Assembly: GCA_008694505.1 (NCBI GenBank)
Contig: VZDJ01000219.1
Coordinates: 1,962,526 to 2,026,525 of the forward strand
Source: Cyanoderma ruficeps
Taxonomy: Eukaryota; Chordata; Aves; Passeriformes; Timaliidae
Length of the DNA stretch: 64,000 nucleotides
Direction: 5' to 3'
The notes under the pieces were generated by a model. The model had not been told where the DNA came from and did not search any database. It was given only the letters and a program-made list of their open reading frames with translations. Of the stretch, positions 1-17,428 are shown piece after piece (position 1 is the first letter of the stretch; every line of letters begins with the position of its first letter). Both the position numbers and the translations under genes were made by a program.

Positions 1-3000
1 TCCCTCACTTGCCTGACCCTCAGCCTGTTACTGCAGTTGCAGGGAGGCACTTTCAGAGCTCAGGACCCACTCCCCAGTCTGACTGTGCCACGGGAGGCAC
101 AAAGTGCTGCCTCACCTCAGCTCCCATCTCTTCTGTGAGGCCATGGCCATGTGCAGCACAGGCAAAGGAAAAGGGGATTCAGTGTCCCCTCACCTTCTCC
201 TTCGGAGTCCAGGGAGCTTCTGTCTGCTTAACCTACTTCCAGTTCCTAAAATTTCGAGCCAAGTTATGATGACACACAGTGTTTCCCTGACCCACAGAGA
301 GAGGAAATATACGCTCCTATACACTACCAGTGTGGGCTGGACATCATTCATTCCTGTGGGCCATGAGCTCTACAGTAATGAACCAAGTACTGAGTTATTC
401 TGCAGGATCCACCCCAAAATTTCATGTTGTCCCCATTGCAATCACTCCCAGAACACTGTATGCCACTGGGAGCATTCTGGACACGGCACAACGAGAGCAG
501 TTTCAAGCAGTGTATTCAGTGGATGAAAAAACATTACTTTATGCACTGTTGTCCAAGCAGAAAGCCTCTGAAAAGCCTCAGAGCAAGATGAGTCTCAAAC
601 AACTGAAATTAGGTAACAACTGAAAAAATGCAAGAGTTGCTACTTCTAGCAATTATACCTTACTTACCTAATAATTGACAGGTTTTTTTTACCTTTTTTT
701 ATACAGAGATTAATAGCCCACACATAACAAAGAAAATGGCAATGGTAGGAATACTGTGGTGCAAACAGCAAATCCATTAGAATAAATTTAAAGAGAGACT
801 ACACTTTACAGCTTTGTAACTATTTCAAACTAAATAGGTGTTGCAAAAGAAATAAAAAGAAATTTTAAAAAACCTACCCTTCTTTTTATACTTATTAAAG
901 TGGCGCCGTCCTTTGCCAGTAAGCCAAAAACAAACAGAATGAAAATAAAATAATGAAAAACCCACACAAAGAGAACAGGAAAAGAAATTGCGAATAACAT
1001 AAATCTGAATAATTAGAACTCTTAAAATTAGATTAAAAAGTCAACTGATCAAACATCGCACAGATTTCTGGTTTAAAAAAATTCCAAAGCCTTAATTTCA
1101 TTTAGATTAAAATATTAAACATGTTTCTTATGACATTGCATAATCAACGAGAAGTATCTGCTAAATGGCAACTTCATGGCAGTTGATATAAGCTACTTGA
1201 CTCCATTTTTGTCCTCCTTTCACAAAGGGGACACCATCTCTTAGCAGGCAATGCTCATCATATCAATGTAGAAACCCAATGTGATGGTGGCATTGTTCAC
1301 CTTTTCAGATTAGCTGAAGATGCTTAGGATGCAAATCCAAGTATTTTAAAATGCAAAATTCAGGGAAGCTCTGCTCCCAGTTGCAAAACAGTATTTGACA
1401 GTGTCTTTGGAAGTGGTTTTGTTAAAGGAGCGGAAGAGTTGCTTGCCTTTCAATTACCTTATGAGATGAAATGAAATTATAGCCAAGTCTGAGTCACTTC
1501 TAGGAACTCAACTCATTTTGACACTGAACTCCATTCCCAGGTGGTGAAAGGCAGGATGAAGGATGCCTGCCTGCAGATTCACCACAGACCTTGAAAATCC
1601 AAACTATCATCGGACATAAACAGCAAGAATTCTAAGCAAGAAGGACTTCTTGATATATTTCAGTAGTTATATCACAGGGGTTACAGAAAAATAGAGGTGA
1701 ATAGAAAAAGGTGACAACACACCAAAAAATAAGATAATCACAGTTGCATGTCTGATTCTTTAATTGATCCTTGGCCAGAGCATCACTTTTCACCAATAAC
1801 TTCGAGACATAATTGTGGACAAGAGGTTACTCACAGTGCAGTTCAATTCACAGCAAATCTTCCACTGGCTTTAACTGTACACACTTGCTTTATCAGGACA
1901 CATCTCTGCATGGAATTATCCTTTGATTATCAGATTTTCTTTTTCTTTGTATGCTATATCTTATCCCCACGAGATCAAAATGTATCATTACCTTTTTTGT
2001 ATGTCAGATGAAATTCTTTAACCTTAATAAGGTTAAACTCCAAAGGGAATCTTGCCTAAGCAAGAATGGAGTAAATCTGCTGATAGTGAATACCTGATAA
2101 TAAGCTATTTCCACAGAATGAGAGTGAGAAATACCCCACACAGTGTTTGGCAGGAGTGTTTGAGAAGGTGAAGTTTGTTCCATTTCAATCAGGGTATGAA
2201 AGTGTGTTACAGCCTGTGGGTTGGGCCAAAAGTTCATCTCATTCCAATAACTTCCAATGCATTTTCTAATGGATCTGAAGTCAAATCTGTCTCTCCCAGC
2301 TTTCCTTCATTTTTATCTTTTAGAACCATGTGGATGGAGGGGTCCCTGAGCACTCACTGCCTGCAAATGGTTTGCAGAGATTCCCCTGATGTCTCACTGC
2401 CTCTGATGGCCTCAGGGTCAGCCCTGGAACAGGGTACTTGTGGGATAAAGGATGTATTTCCTATCTATCACACCTGGGGTTCACAAAAAGGGAAGCTCTC
2501 AGACTGCTGTTACTGCATGGACCGAGTTCTAAAAGCCATCTGAGGAGCTTGTTCACACATTTCTCTATCTGAGCCCTGCTTCAAGTTATTTTATGGTGGA
2601 GAAATGAGATATTGAAAGATGCATAGCTAGGGAAATAATAACTGAAAAAAAATCGAATTGAACAAAACCATTATCTTTCCATACTTGTGGCAGTTCAAAT
2701 AGAAATTTAACATTATGGTAGATTAAAAATGTGTCCATACATGTAATATGATGCAAAAGATGTAATTCTCTATCTCATTTTACCGTGCTTTACCCTGCAT
2801 AGAATCCCATCCTTGATTTGTGTCCTGAAACTACTCTCACAGATGAAGAGCATTCAAGTAAGCAGAAAAACCTGTGGGAACAGGCATGAACCAGGTGAGG
2901 CAAAAAGCCCTCACACCCAACTCTGAGGGCAACACTGCGCAGCTGCTCCTGCACAGAAACACCAGTTCAGTCAACACACCCCTGTTCTCATTTTGTGCAG

Positions 3001-4677
3001 CTTTTCAAGCTTCTTTGTTCTTTAGAAACACCACGATGTCTGACAAGAGAACAATACAAGAGTTGAAGGAAGCTTCCATGAAACCATTTCTGCTTTTGAG
3101 GGGAAAGAGACAACACAGAAAGGACAAAGCAGGAAGCAGAGGGAATGCACTGAGGGGCAGGAGAAGCCTGACAAATACAGTTTGACAAGCACCCTATAAA
3201 AAAGCTATTTATCTGTCACAGCCTGAACGAAGTATTTTCTAGCACTAACACAGCATACAGTGCTACACAGAGGCTCAGTAGACAATGCAGGATTGCTCCA
3301 CAACTCAAAATGCAAATGAGTTGATATAATGGCCATGTACGTGTGAAGGGTGGCAGTGAAGCACACAGTCACTGCATGCATACTTTCACAGGTTAACACC
3401 ACAGAAATGCACAGAGCTGTCAGTCTGTATTTATAGCTCACATTATCACACCATTTACTTTGTGCAATACAGATATCTCCTCTCTAGATTTACCAGCTGT
3501 CTTAATTTCTCAGGTAATCAAACAACTATTTGAAGTGTTCTGTAAAATGAGCAGGGCGAATGCTGAAATATCAGCCTTAGCTTTACAGGCCCTTGGGGTC
3601 TCTATTTTTCCTTTTTTTTTTTTTTGTTCTGGGGCACCTTCAAGAGCCAAATGTGGAGACAAACCCCAGAAATTACTCACTCCAGTACAACTACAGCAGC
3701 TACTCAAGGAGTATTTCATAGACACAGGGATATGCTGCAGCAGTGACAGAGGTGGGGCACAATGAACTCTCCTCACGACTGCACCAGGGGTCTAAGAAGA
3801 AATGAGCAAATTTCTAAAGCCCTTCAAGTTATTTCAAAAAGCTTTCAAACATCAGGCTTTCCCCCTTGGAACACTCACAACGCCCTGGAAAATAATTGTA
3901 AGCATGATATTGATAGTGTGCTTAAATCTCACACAAACTAAGAAGGCAGCAAAGTGTAAAATGTTCTGAGTGTGCTCAGGAGCAGAGGGGAATAAAACCA
4001 AGCCACTGAATTTAGACTGGCTGGACAAACTAAAGAGGTCCTCCTTGAATCCTTTCCCTAAGACTGCCATCCAAAACTCTCAGAAAACCTTACTGCCAAC
4101 CTGTAGATGTCATTTAGATTTCTACTTAATCCTTGATAACAATGCATTTCCCAGTTTTAGTTGTTAAAATTTACAATTGATATTACAGAAAATGTTTTAT
4201 TTTCTGATTATAATTCTGATAAAATTTTAAGATTTTATCAGATCCTACCTATTTTTCTACAAAAGGCAAAGATCTTTTGGTCAAAGAGTAATTTTATATG
4301 TAAGAAAGATGCTTTGTACTAGAAGTAAGGCTCAGGCAAGCCAGAATGTGTACTACACTCTATCAATGAAGATAATCAGTCTTTTCTTGCAGACCAGCTA
4401 CTGATCATCAGAAAGCATTGATAGTTCATCCACTTTTCCAGAAAATAAATATTTTCTGACATTTCTGCCTACTACCTTTGCCACAAAAAAAAGCTGTAGC
4501 TATGCAAGCTCATTGGAAATGTGGCAACACTTCCTCTTGATCATATTTAACTTGAGATCTAAGAATAAAAGAAACAAATGGTTCTATTTGAATGTAGCTC
4601 AGACCCAAGCTAGCTAACAGGCACTGTAGATCACAGACACACGCTGTGGTTATTGGTAAATACAGGGAAGTGGATAC
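1..4677 (-). other. TENM2 intron after the first EGF exon (partial)
   Basis: I looked on the minus strand for the next, cysteine-rich EGF exon and did not find it, so it should lie beyond position 1. The interval is AT-rich, with poly-A/T runs near 3608-3625 and no repeat family I can name. Open frames here are short and lack a coding signature. Confidence 0.75.
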
Positions 4678-4779
4678 CTTTAGCACAATCTGCTCCATGA
4701 AATCCTGGAAAACAGTGGCAGACACCTGATACACACTCGCCATTCCCATGGCAATGACGTGGGCAGTCTTGCACTGAGT
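4678..4779 (-). CDS. TENM2: TENM2 exon: first EGF-like repeat
   Basis: This 102-bp exon follows a TTTCAG acceptor and ends at a GTATCC donor. Two bases complete the Asp codon begun in the previous exon; 33 codons read [20 protein letters not shown] then [13 protein letters not shown]; one base of the next codon follows. Cysteines follow the C-x3-C-x5-C-x4-C-x1-C-x8-C order of the first teneurin EGF repeat. Teneurins carry eight such repeats; unpaired cysteines in repeats 2 and 5, outside this window, link two chains. The remembered TENM2 proteins have CPRNC where this one has CPRHC. The exon is too short to be prominent as an open frame, and was found by translating the acceptor region in the frame demanded by the upstream exon. 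Confidence 0.94.
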
Positions 4780-7826
<3,047 letters not shown>

Positions 7827-8902
7827 TCAGCTCAAAATCTGACTCTATTTTCTCCTCTACCTTGTTGTATTTCTGGAAGAAATGTGGGACTAACATTTAC
7901 TAGCTGACCATGGAACATAAAGAGATCTGTGGCTTTTATTCTTTTTTAAACAGTGACCTAGAACTATGCATCTTTCCTCTGCATAGGTGATCATAAAATG
8001 TACAAACTGACACGACGGTTTTTGAGACTCAATTTGAAATCTATTATTTAACCCATTAATTTTAGGTTCCTACACAGCTGTCAGAGACCCAAGAGACCCA
8101 CACCTTTTTCTAAGCCATCACCTGCAATAAATTCTATTTGCAACAAAAACTGACATCTGAGGTGTAACTCCAGACATATTGAATGGAAGCCTCCAGAATG
8201 TGAAACAGGAATAGCACAGACAGGAAATGTGTTTGTCTAAGGTAACTCATCACCAGATAAAAATACACTGCACAGGTTTTACATCACAGAGTAGAAGTTG
8301 CTTACCTGAGGTTGTATGAGGAACAATCAGGGCAAGGGTGATACAAAAACCAGAGGGAGCATGGAAAGGAATAATACAAATAAGAGAATTGAACTTATAT
8401 TAAGGAAAACTGAGAATTTCTGTTTGGATGGCTTCCAAATAAGGTAGAACATTGCATTAATCTTTGGAAAAGGGATCAAACAGAGCAAGTGATTATTTAG
8501 AGCATAAGAGCGATGGCACCATTAATGGCATGAAACTAAAAAAAGAAAGAAAGAAATTTAAGATGAATGTCAGATAAGCTTCCCATCTATTAAGCTCAGT
8601 AAATAGCCTCCCAATGGAGATGCCACAATTAAACAGGACTGGAAGAAATATTGGTTAGTCTACAACAGGGAATAACTCTGCATAACAAAGCAGCTGAGCT
8701 AGCTGTCCTAATAAACTTTTTTTCCGTCTTTAATGTCTGTGATTCTGGAGCTCTCAAGCTCAACTGAGTAGATCTCATAGCCCCTATCTAAGGGAAGCCC
8801 TTAAGAAACACCAAAAACAATATATCTAATCTTTTGATAGCTGTATAACAAGTCCCCTATGAAAACACTTCTTGTTTTAGACACATTTATCTGTGTAGGA
8901 GT

Positions 8903-8919
8903 AGATAGAGATAGATAGA
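8903..8919. repeat. Short imperfect (GATA)n microsatellite
   Basis: Four imperfect GATA units (AGATAGAGATAGATAGA) lie within the intron. It is a simple repeat that may vary in length between individuals. Confidence 0.65.
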
Positions 8920-11900
8920 CATGTCTAAAGAAAGATGTATGTGTTCAATAAAATACAGTAATAGTATGTGCTTGCTTGCCAGTAGCTTCATTACATTTCC
9001 CTCCGTTATCTCTAACACTTCCAGGCTGTGCCCACAACAGCCACGAGAAAACACCCACCTTCCCTTGCTTTCAGTTTAAACAGAAAACTGTAACTTTCCC
9101 TCCTAGACAGAATAAACATCCAGAGAAATAAGAATAAACATCCTGCACATTGTATTCCACTCATTAACTGTGAGCCCTAGTAAATTATTCACGATATGTG
9201 ATAAAATAATGAAGATTCTCCCTTCTAGTGGAAGAGACAGACAAATTTTACACCCTAGTGCCATCACATCTCTCCAAAACTGGGGTATAAAACCTCACCT
9301 TTCAAGCAGAAAACCTCTTATGTACCAGCAATATAGAGCCCTGGTATGCTCAGCCTTACAACAAAGGGAGATGTCTGGAAGAACTATTGTCTTCCTAGTA
9401 AACATGTGGAACTGACACTGACCTGCAGCCTTTCCACAAAGGAAATCCACGGCAGAGAGGAATTTGAGCCCCAATCTACTAATATTGAGAGCTATCATCA
9501 CAATAAGTGCATTATCCACTCTATTATTCTATACTTTTAAACAAGGTACAAAGCAAGAGAAGTGGAATAAAAAGTTTCATTCAATATCAGATTGCCCTCC
9601 ACTTGAGCCTTTTTCCACAAATGAACCTTATGGGGAAAGGTAAATCAGATAAATTAGCAAAATTCAGGCAAAGCATGCCAAAGATGTAGAGAATTCTGGC
9701 ATGCCAGTAACTTTCAGCATATGTGAGGTGCCAAACACACATACATCTATCTCTGAAATCAATGGCATCTGGAAAGATTGCTAAAGCCCATTGTCCAACA
9801 GTCAGAGGTTAAGGACAGACTCATCACCTCCTTGGGAAATGTTATTACTTGGGCAACATCTTGGGAAAAAGAAATTGTGCTCTTCAGAGCAATTGTTCAC
9901 AAAGGGTCAACTGAGGAAGCAGCAATAAAAGCTGACATTTCTCACTGGCAACATGCTGTTCGTCTCTGCTTGTGCTGGCAGGTTCCTCTGCCTCCCTCTG
10001 TTTGATGCTGATTCTACCTCATATAGTGGAGAAGGCTCAGCAGTTGGCCAGATCGAAGGGGAAGAGTTTTCAGCCTGAAACTGCTTGAAGCAGTTTTAGC
10101 AGCAGAATCTCTTTTCACGATGATGGTGTGTGACCTAGTGAGAGCAGGTCCCTCGGCACAACGAATTTAGCTTTAGTACAGTTAAGACTGGTGTCGCCCC
10201 TCTTTAATCGAACTATGGCAAATAATTTAATGCCCAGGCAAAAGCAAAATGATCAAACCTGGACAACTCTGTGAATGCTGAATATCGGTGCAAAGTGATA
10301 CAGAAAACAATAATACATTTTTATCCCTCTTTGGATTTCTCAGGACTGGGGGAAAAAAAGAAGGAACTCAATGCATCTGCTGGTGGTTCCCTGGGTGTAT
10401 TAATCTTAATATTCCAGTAAGGACTAGGTATATGTGCCCCAAAATCGAAAATCCCTGACTGAAGGGTCACCAAGATGACACTGTGAACTCATAAGCAGAT
10501 AAGATCTCTTCACATGCTTGGCTGAATCATCATTTTGGTTTTCATGGCCCGGTTGATTTTCTGATTTACCACCCTTGCATGATTAATTACTTCTATATAA
10601 TGTTGTGCTGAAGATATCACTCTTGCTTTAAAGCTACTTATTGGCATACATGAATAGATTAGAAGATCCATCTAGGAAAAGGAGGCAAGTAATTTCATGA
10701 TCATTAAAAAGCAGCTGTGGAATTCTTAATGTAACACACACACACAACTGCTAAGGAAGAGGCCACTAAATCACATGAATTAGGGAAGGGACATGTCAAA
10801 CCAAATTACATCTCTGAAGTAATGTAGAAGTTTCACTGACTTTTGGCTTTTCTGTTTTCTTTTTTTATGATCCTTCATATTTCATGGCTTCATACCGAGA
10901 ATCACATAAAAATGGCTAAAACAGCCCAGGAACAACATGCAGCAGAAATCCCAAATGACTACATCATCAGAGTTCAATTTTGCAGCAGGGAGTACTTACT
11001 ATGATTAAAGCTCAATATAAGCAAGTGACTTGCCAGCCTACATCACTAAACAAATTCCAAATTCACTCTCTCGGTGAGTTTGTTTATTTTTACTATCCAG
11101 CACACCGAAATCCTACTGCTTACTTTTATTTACAAACCTAAAATCTCATGCTAAGTTCTTTCTGGGCAATTTGTTTTTATAATTTCCCCATTCAAGGCTT
11201 TCTACCCTCTGATGCATTTTATTCATAGGCTAATAAAGACTTTATTTTTCCTGTAACCATGGGGGAGTCAGCAAAACAGTTTGGGAACTTTACACCTACG
11301 GTTGTGGCTCCACCACTGCACGGACCCAGCGAGTCCAGTCACACACAGAGGAAGGGAACCACTTGTGACCACTGTGAAGCAGAGAGACTACTCAGGACTG
11401 GAAATGCAGAGAGCCACCATAATCTTCAGGGGTTTTCTTAAGATTTGAAACAATTTGCATGCCTCCACAAAATGCCTAGGAGTTCTTGAGATTAGGAATT
11501 GAAAAGCAAGATGTCTTAGAGCTCTTATCTCGGTAAGTAATGTTCAACAGGAGAAGGGGAGCACGCTTGGCATGGTGGGGAGCATTTGCCTTTATGCCAA
11601 AGCCCTGTAGAATCTAAGCAGCCAGGAAAACATATGGCAGGGAAACTTGTTTGCAAAGCGCTCTAAAATTAGTTCTTCATAAAATCCAGTTGGTAATTAT
11701 TCATTAAAATACAGCCATGAAACATCTGACACCCACGATAGCAGCCAACCAACCGGTTTGTTCCCACATTTGGATGTGTCACAAGCCAACCCGTTCAGGC
11801 CACCAGGCAACTCTGAGGTGCTCAGAGCACCTAAAAGTGTTTGAGCACCTGCTAAAAACCAAGGGAACACTGATGCTCCCCTGCTCTCCAAGATTTTTTC

Positions 11901-14280
11901 ATTCAAATAAAGCCATTCCTTGTTCTGAATGAAAACAGTTTTCATTTTGACATGAAAAATTTATAAGTATAAACCACGCTGCTGGAAACGAAAACAATCC
12001 AGCTCCACGCGCTGCCTTCTCCAGACATTCCAGTGAAGCTCCTCTCAGGTTCCCTCATTTCATGCATCATTTGGAACGTGCTACCAGCATGTAGCAACAC
12101 CATAACTGCTGTAAGCTCTGCAGAGTCACTTCATGCATTATTTGACATTTACAGTTTGTTTTCTATACATTATCAACTCTATTAATATGACACTCTTCTG
12201 GTAAATTCCTATTGACCATTCAAGCCTGCAGTGTGCATTTTGTTATTTCTGCACAGCACTACACAGGTTGGAGGGGATTTTGCCCAAAAGCACTGCCTTC
12301 CTGTTTGTACTCTGCTTGCCACTCAAAACTGCATTTTTGCCTCTCCTCCAGAGCTCCACTCCCCATGCTCATGGCACACAGGCTGCATCCAGACAACTTC
12401 ACAGCTACATCAGTTTGACTGACTAAACCAGGCATTTGGAATATTTGCTAAACAGTAATACTGAGAAGGTTAAATCTCAGCAGGGCTCTCAGACAGGAAC
12501 TGCATCTTGTTGTCTCAGGTTAATCATGTACCTAATTTGCTGATTATTGACTTGTTCCCACAAAGGATTTTACTCAGCTTGACATATGAGCACTGATCAG
12601 TGATGAACTGTCAAGCTGTTCACTGCTTTAGAGCTCATGTCCCTAACCTACAGAAACAAGGATTTTAAATTTCAATTTTAAAATATCGCCTGGTGTCAAC
12701 TTCAGACTGTTTTCATTCACACAGAAGTATTGTGTTCCTTTCTGTCAGAACAAGGCTTCTTTTCACTAACTCAGGTCTGTAACAGCTTGCCTTTCTTACT
12801 CTAAAATAATTTCTCTTGGTAGCAGCTTGACTGCATTTTGATTGCTGGGCAAAAAGGCCATGGGATCTCCAGCTGTAGGACCCTGTTAACAAGCACCAGG
12901 ACCCTGCCTGAATGTGGGGAGGTTTATGTTGGTTTATATTGCAGATTCAGACCAGATCTACACTAGTTTATATACAGCGGATTTCATTAACCCCACTTAC
13001 AAAGAGGTTTAGAACTGCTTCCTCTGAAGACTGGAAAACAGATCCCCTGAGGCAGAATCCAGCCCAAGAGGAAACACAGATGACGTTTCTCATTATTTAA
13101 TTTAACAGAAAGGTCACAAAATTTTTATTCTATCCATGCGAGGTGGAGTGAAAGAAAAAAACTCTGCCTGATCACAGGCTTCTCAGATGAAAACATCATA
13201 ATGAAACTTAGAACAAACACATCTGACCATACTGCAATATAAAGTTCATCCTGAATTTAAAAAAAAAATATTTTGTACTAGGAGCTACTTCCAGTTGGAT
13301 TTCTTGTAAAAGACACAGGCATACCTCCCTCATGTCTTAGTCAAAAAATTAAAATTAACCTGTATTTATAGCAAACTTTGATGATTGCTTTGGAGCCTTG
13401 GTTGCCCTAAGTAATTTTCATTTAATGATTTATACTTTTATTTGTTTTCCTCAACTAAATTGCCATTTTATTCATGATAGGATAGGGAAAGCGAGCACTA
13501 AAATTCTGCATTAAATGAGACATGTGCAATGAATTATGCCATTACCTCACTGGAACAGCTGAAGATCCACAGACATAATTTCACCCTCAAGACAGCATAT
13601 TGAATGAAGCCTTACAGCCAAAATCAAAACATTCTCAAGAAAGGCTCCCACTCTGGAACATATTCTCTGAAGATATATGTTTTGTGTTGCCTGGATGGCT
13701 GGAAATGACTGAAAATCAGTCACCAGCCCTCTGCAATTTCCCAATTTTTTTTAGTCTTTGTATCAATATTCAGAACACCATATGCTAACATGGAAAACTG
13801 ACTACATGTCCTCCCCTCCTTGGGCTGTGCACTGCTGATCCTCATTTCTTACCAATTCAGTAACTCACAGAACACTGGAAAACAGCTTACTACAGTAACT
13901 TGATGAATTTTGCACAGCCAAAGCTCCTTCTGCACAAATTCTTAGAAGCAGAGGCAATAAACCCATGTCGACCTCCTCACCCCTTTACTCCCAAGAATAG
14001 TCAAATATTTTGGTCCTCAACTCATCATTTTTGTCTCACAGATAACGAGATAGTTTTATCACAATTCACGCCAAGATTATATCAGAGATTTAAAACCTTG
14101 TTTGAATGGCAAGGACATAATTACTTCTTTTATAAATGTATTGTTGTAAAAAATGTTAATATGAGGTTGGCTCAGTCAAATATCACAAATGAAGGAATTT
14201 AGGAAATCCCTAAACTTGAATTCTGTAAACTCCAACACAAACCTAACAAAAATGACCCAGATTTCGCATTCTGACATTCA

Positions 14281-14556
<276 letters not shown>

Positions 14557-17254
14557 TTAATGCAGGTAGTTTTATTCATTCAAGATGAGCATCTGTGGCA
14601 GTGACACTTAAATCAAACTGTAACTTTCTTACTCTGATGCAATCTGCCTGCTGTTTTATTCAGTATGTAAGAATTTGGCCCTTTTATTTGAAGCAAGAAC
14701 TCTGCAAAACCTTTTTTCTGTGGAGCATCAGCAATCCTTTCTTCCCTCAAACCCTTTAATTCTGTGATTCTCCTCACTGATCAAACAGCAACAGCAGAGA
14801 GTCAATTAAGCACATGTGAATCTCCTTGTGCTCTTTTCAGCTGCATCTTGTACACAACCAGGGCATAAAAAATTCCCAGAAAGGTGAACCGAAGGGTAAC
14901 TTCAATCTAAACGAACTGATTATAAATTTTTATTACCACCGTTTTCTTCACTAAAGTAGTCCAATAGACTTTAGGTCACAGACAAGAGAGTTGACAGAAG
15001 AAATGAAATGCACACAAAAGGGTTTAGAGGACAATTTCTGTACTCTAACGTGCATCTTCTCCTTGAAACAGAGTTAGCACAACTCAGTGCAGTGCCTTTG
15101 AAGTTCTCTCTGCCTGAAGCAGGGTCTATCTACAAGTCTTTTCCCCTTGTGCTGCGGTTAGTCAAAATCCATCATTTGTTGGTTTTTCAGCATGCATTAT
15201 TGAAGACAAGATACAAGACCTTTCTGGTTGAGTTCTCTGGCTTTCAGCCCATGAAATAGTCAACTCCTAAAATACGGTGCAAATCCCTTCTGTTCTCAAC
15301 TGAACAGGTTCTGAGGCTACACATATTTTAAACATGGAGTGCAGAACACGGAGTTAGCAGTGTTTTTAAGCCACAATACGCAGCAACGTTTGATTCTGTA
15401 TTCCCAAACAACATGGTAAGAAATCCATTTAAAAATTCTTACAACAGACACTATAACAAACCAGAAAACCACGGAAAGTATCTGCTAACAATCACAGAAA
15501 TTAAAAGTATCACTAATACTACTATTACCACAGACTGGATGGCTGTGATACCTCTCATACAACCTTAGAGCATTTGTAAAAAGCTCAGTGTTTACTTGAC
15601 GGGGGTTTTCCTGCTGGGGTGGAATGCTATTTTCAATAAATGGCAAGTTACTTTTGAAATAAGCACTGTATGAATGTAGTGGGATGGCACAGAACAACAT
15701 ATAATTCCAGCAGGTAAGTACATAACAGCTTTTCTGTCTTGACTATCTTTAATTGAGAGAGCTGCAAAAGCACGGTTTCAATTATAGATTCTAAATTATC
15801 TGTGTTAGCAGCACTTACACTTGTACATAATGAAACAGATACTTTGTTGGCAGTGTTTTGAAATGGTAAAAGAATGCTCTGAATACCAACTGCTATACAG
15901 TTTTTGGCAACTTGTTTGTTTTTTCATTTTCTATGTTAATGGGTCTACAATAACATCACAGCACTAACAAAGAAAGAGAAAGCAGAAGAAGCTGCAACCA
16001 GGGGCTGCAAAGAAAGGAAAAATGGCTGAGAGTGTCAAGCAATGTGCCCTTAGAGCCACTAGAAGCACAGAGAGCAACCAGATCCAAACACGTCCTGCTT
16101 TGTGGAAACGACAGGATTTCATTTCCAATGGATTACTGCAGCAGATGATATCTCAAGGTTCCTATCTCAATGAAGGCAGGCACCATCTCACTAGAATTTA
16201 CATTAGCTCTTACCCACCCATGTGGAGAGGAAAATCAGAGGCAGAGAACACACCAAAAATCACCTATGGCATGTTAGGCTGGAATCACTGGCAGAGCTGG
16301 GAAGTCAGCAAAAGACTTCAGGAACCTTCACCTCCTTTGAGAACATTACATCTACTTCACAATTCCAACATGTGGTAATAAATAATGAATATTTTTTCAA
16401 TATTCTTAAAAAGCGCGCTGTAAATACTTTCTTTGGAAGCAGACTGAGCATTCTTTAATGAGCATCAACTGCATCTAACCTGCAAAAGGCTCCTTCACAC
16501 ACTCTAAAGAACATTGTTCTTCAGGAGTGATATATCCACAGCCAACCAGTCGAATAAAAAGCTATTTCCACGAATTTTTATTATTATCCAGTGCAGGAAA
16601 TGTATGGAGCATGTGAATGGTAAGGCCACAACAGTCTCTGCTGGCAGTTACAGTTTCACTGGTTATTAAAGCAACTCCAAAACTCTCAATGGCTTTTGCT
16701 AATTATGTATACGTTTTCTAGAATTGTAACTTTGTAAATAAATTTAATTCTAATGGAGGATCAAGCTTTAGTATTCCTGGATAAATTAAGCCTCAGCTTC
16801 CTTTGGTTATCCAAAATTCTGCTTCCTATTTCTCTCTGGGAAAGGCATTCTTCAGGACTCAAGGAATACATAAATTAAGCTAAAATGATAAAATTTCAGC
16901 CATCAGGAGAACCAGAGTTACATTCATACTACTTCAGCACGCAAAGGTAAAAAAATACATTGGATGTTAGACTTCTCCCCCACCAAAAAAAAAATACTAG
17001 AGGAAGACCTTTCCTTTGTATTTCTCATCAAAATGTTGAAGTTATCATGGTGAAATAAAAATTGGTGAAAACTGCAGATAAGACAATTAAATTTGTAGTT
17101 ATTACTGGGCCTAGAGACGTGATTAAGGTTCCTGACACTGAAATGATTCTGTTCCGTTTGATATTATCCTTGGAAGCATCTCCCCACAGATGCACTTTTA
17201 TTTTGCTCTACAGCACCAATGACCTGGTTCCTAGTTCTCCAAACCACCTCTCCT

Positions 17255-17428
17255 GGAACATCTTAGGAAAATCTCTCTGGGAAGGGAATTGTGACAGGGG
17301 TTCACAACAGCAGAGGATTTTAAGAGCAGGTTAGATGATAAACCCTCACAAGTGATTGAGCTATATTTAACCTGCAGCACAGGATGGGGCAGATGGGTGA
17401 CTCTTTTCAGCCTGTGTTTCTGTAGTGC
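17255..17428 (+). mobile_element. Ancient CR1-type LINE 3' end, degenerate
   Basis: The stretch containing TTAAGAGCAGGTTAGATGAT, then a GATGGGGCAGATGGGTGACT-like segment and a final CTGTGTTTCTGTAG, follows the order seen in the 3' untranslated end of old CR1 elements: AAGAGCAGGTTAGAC, CTGGACTAGATGACCTC, then a run close to TTTCTATGA. It is heavily diverged and 5' truncated, and lies opposite to TENM2 transcription. The left boundary is approximate. Confidence 0.6.

Noticed and set aside
1..4677. Search for the second EGF exon of TENM2
   Set aside because: No minus-strand segment gives the expected cysteine pattern with matching phase and splice sites, so the exon is presumed to lie beyond the window.
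14715..14776. Possible CR1 end (ATTCTGTGATTCT-like octamers)
   Set aside because: The octamer resembles a CR1 terminus but the sequence before it does not follow the CR1 3' end convincingly.
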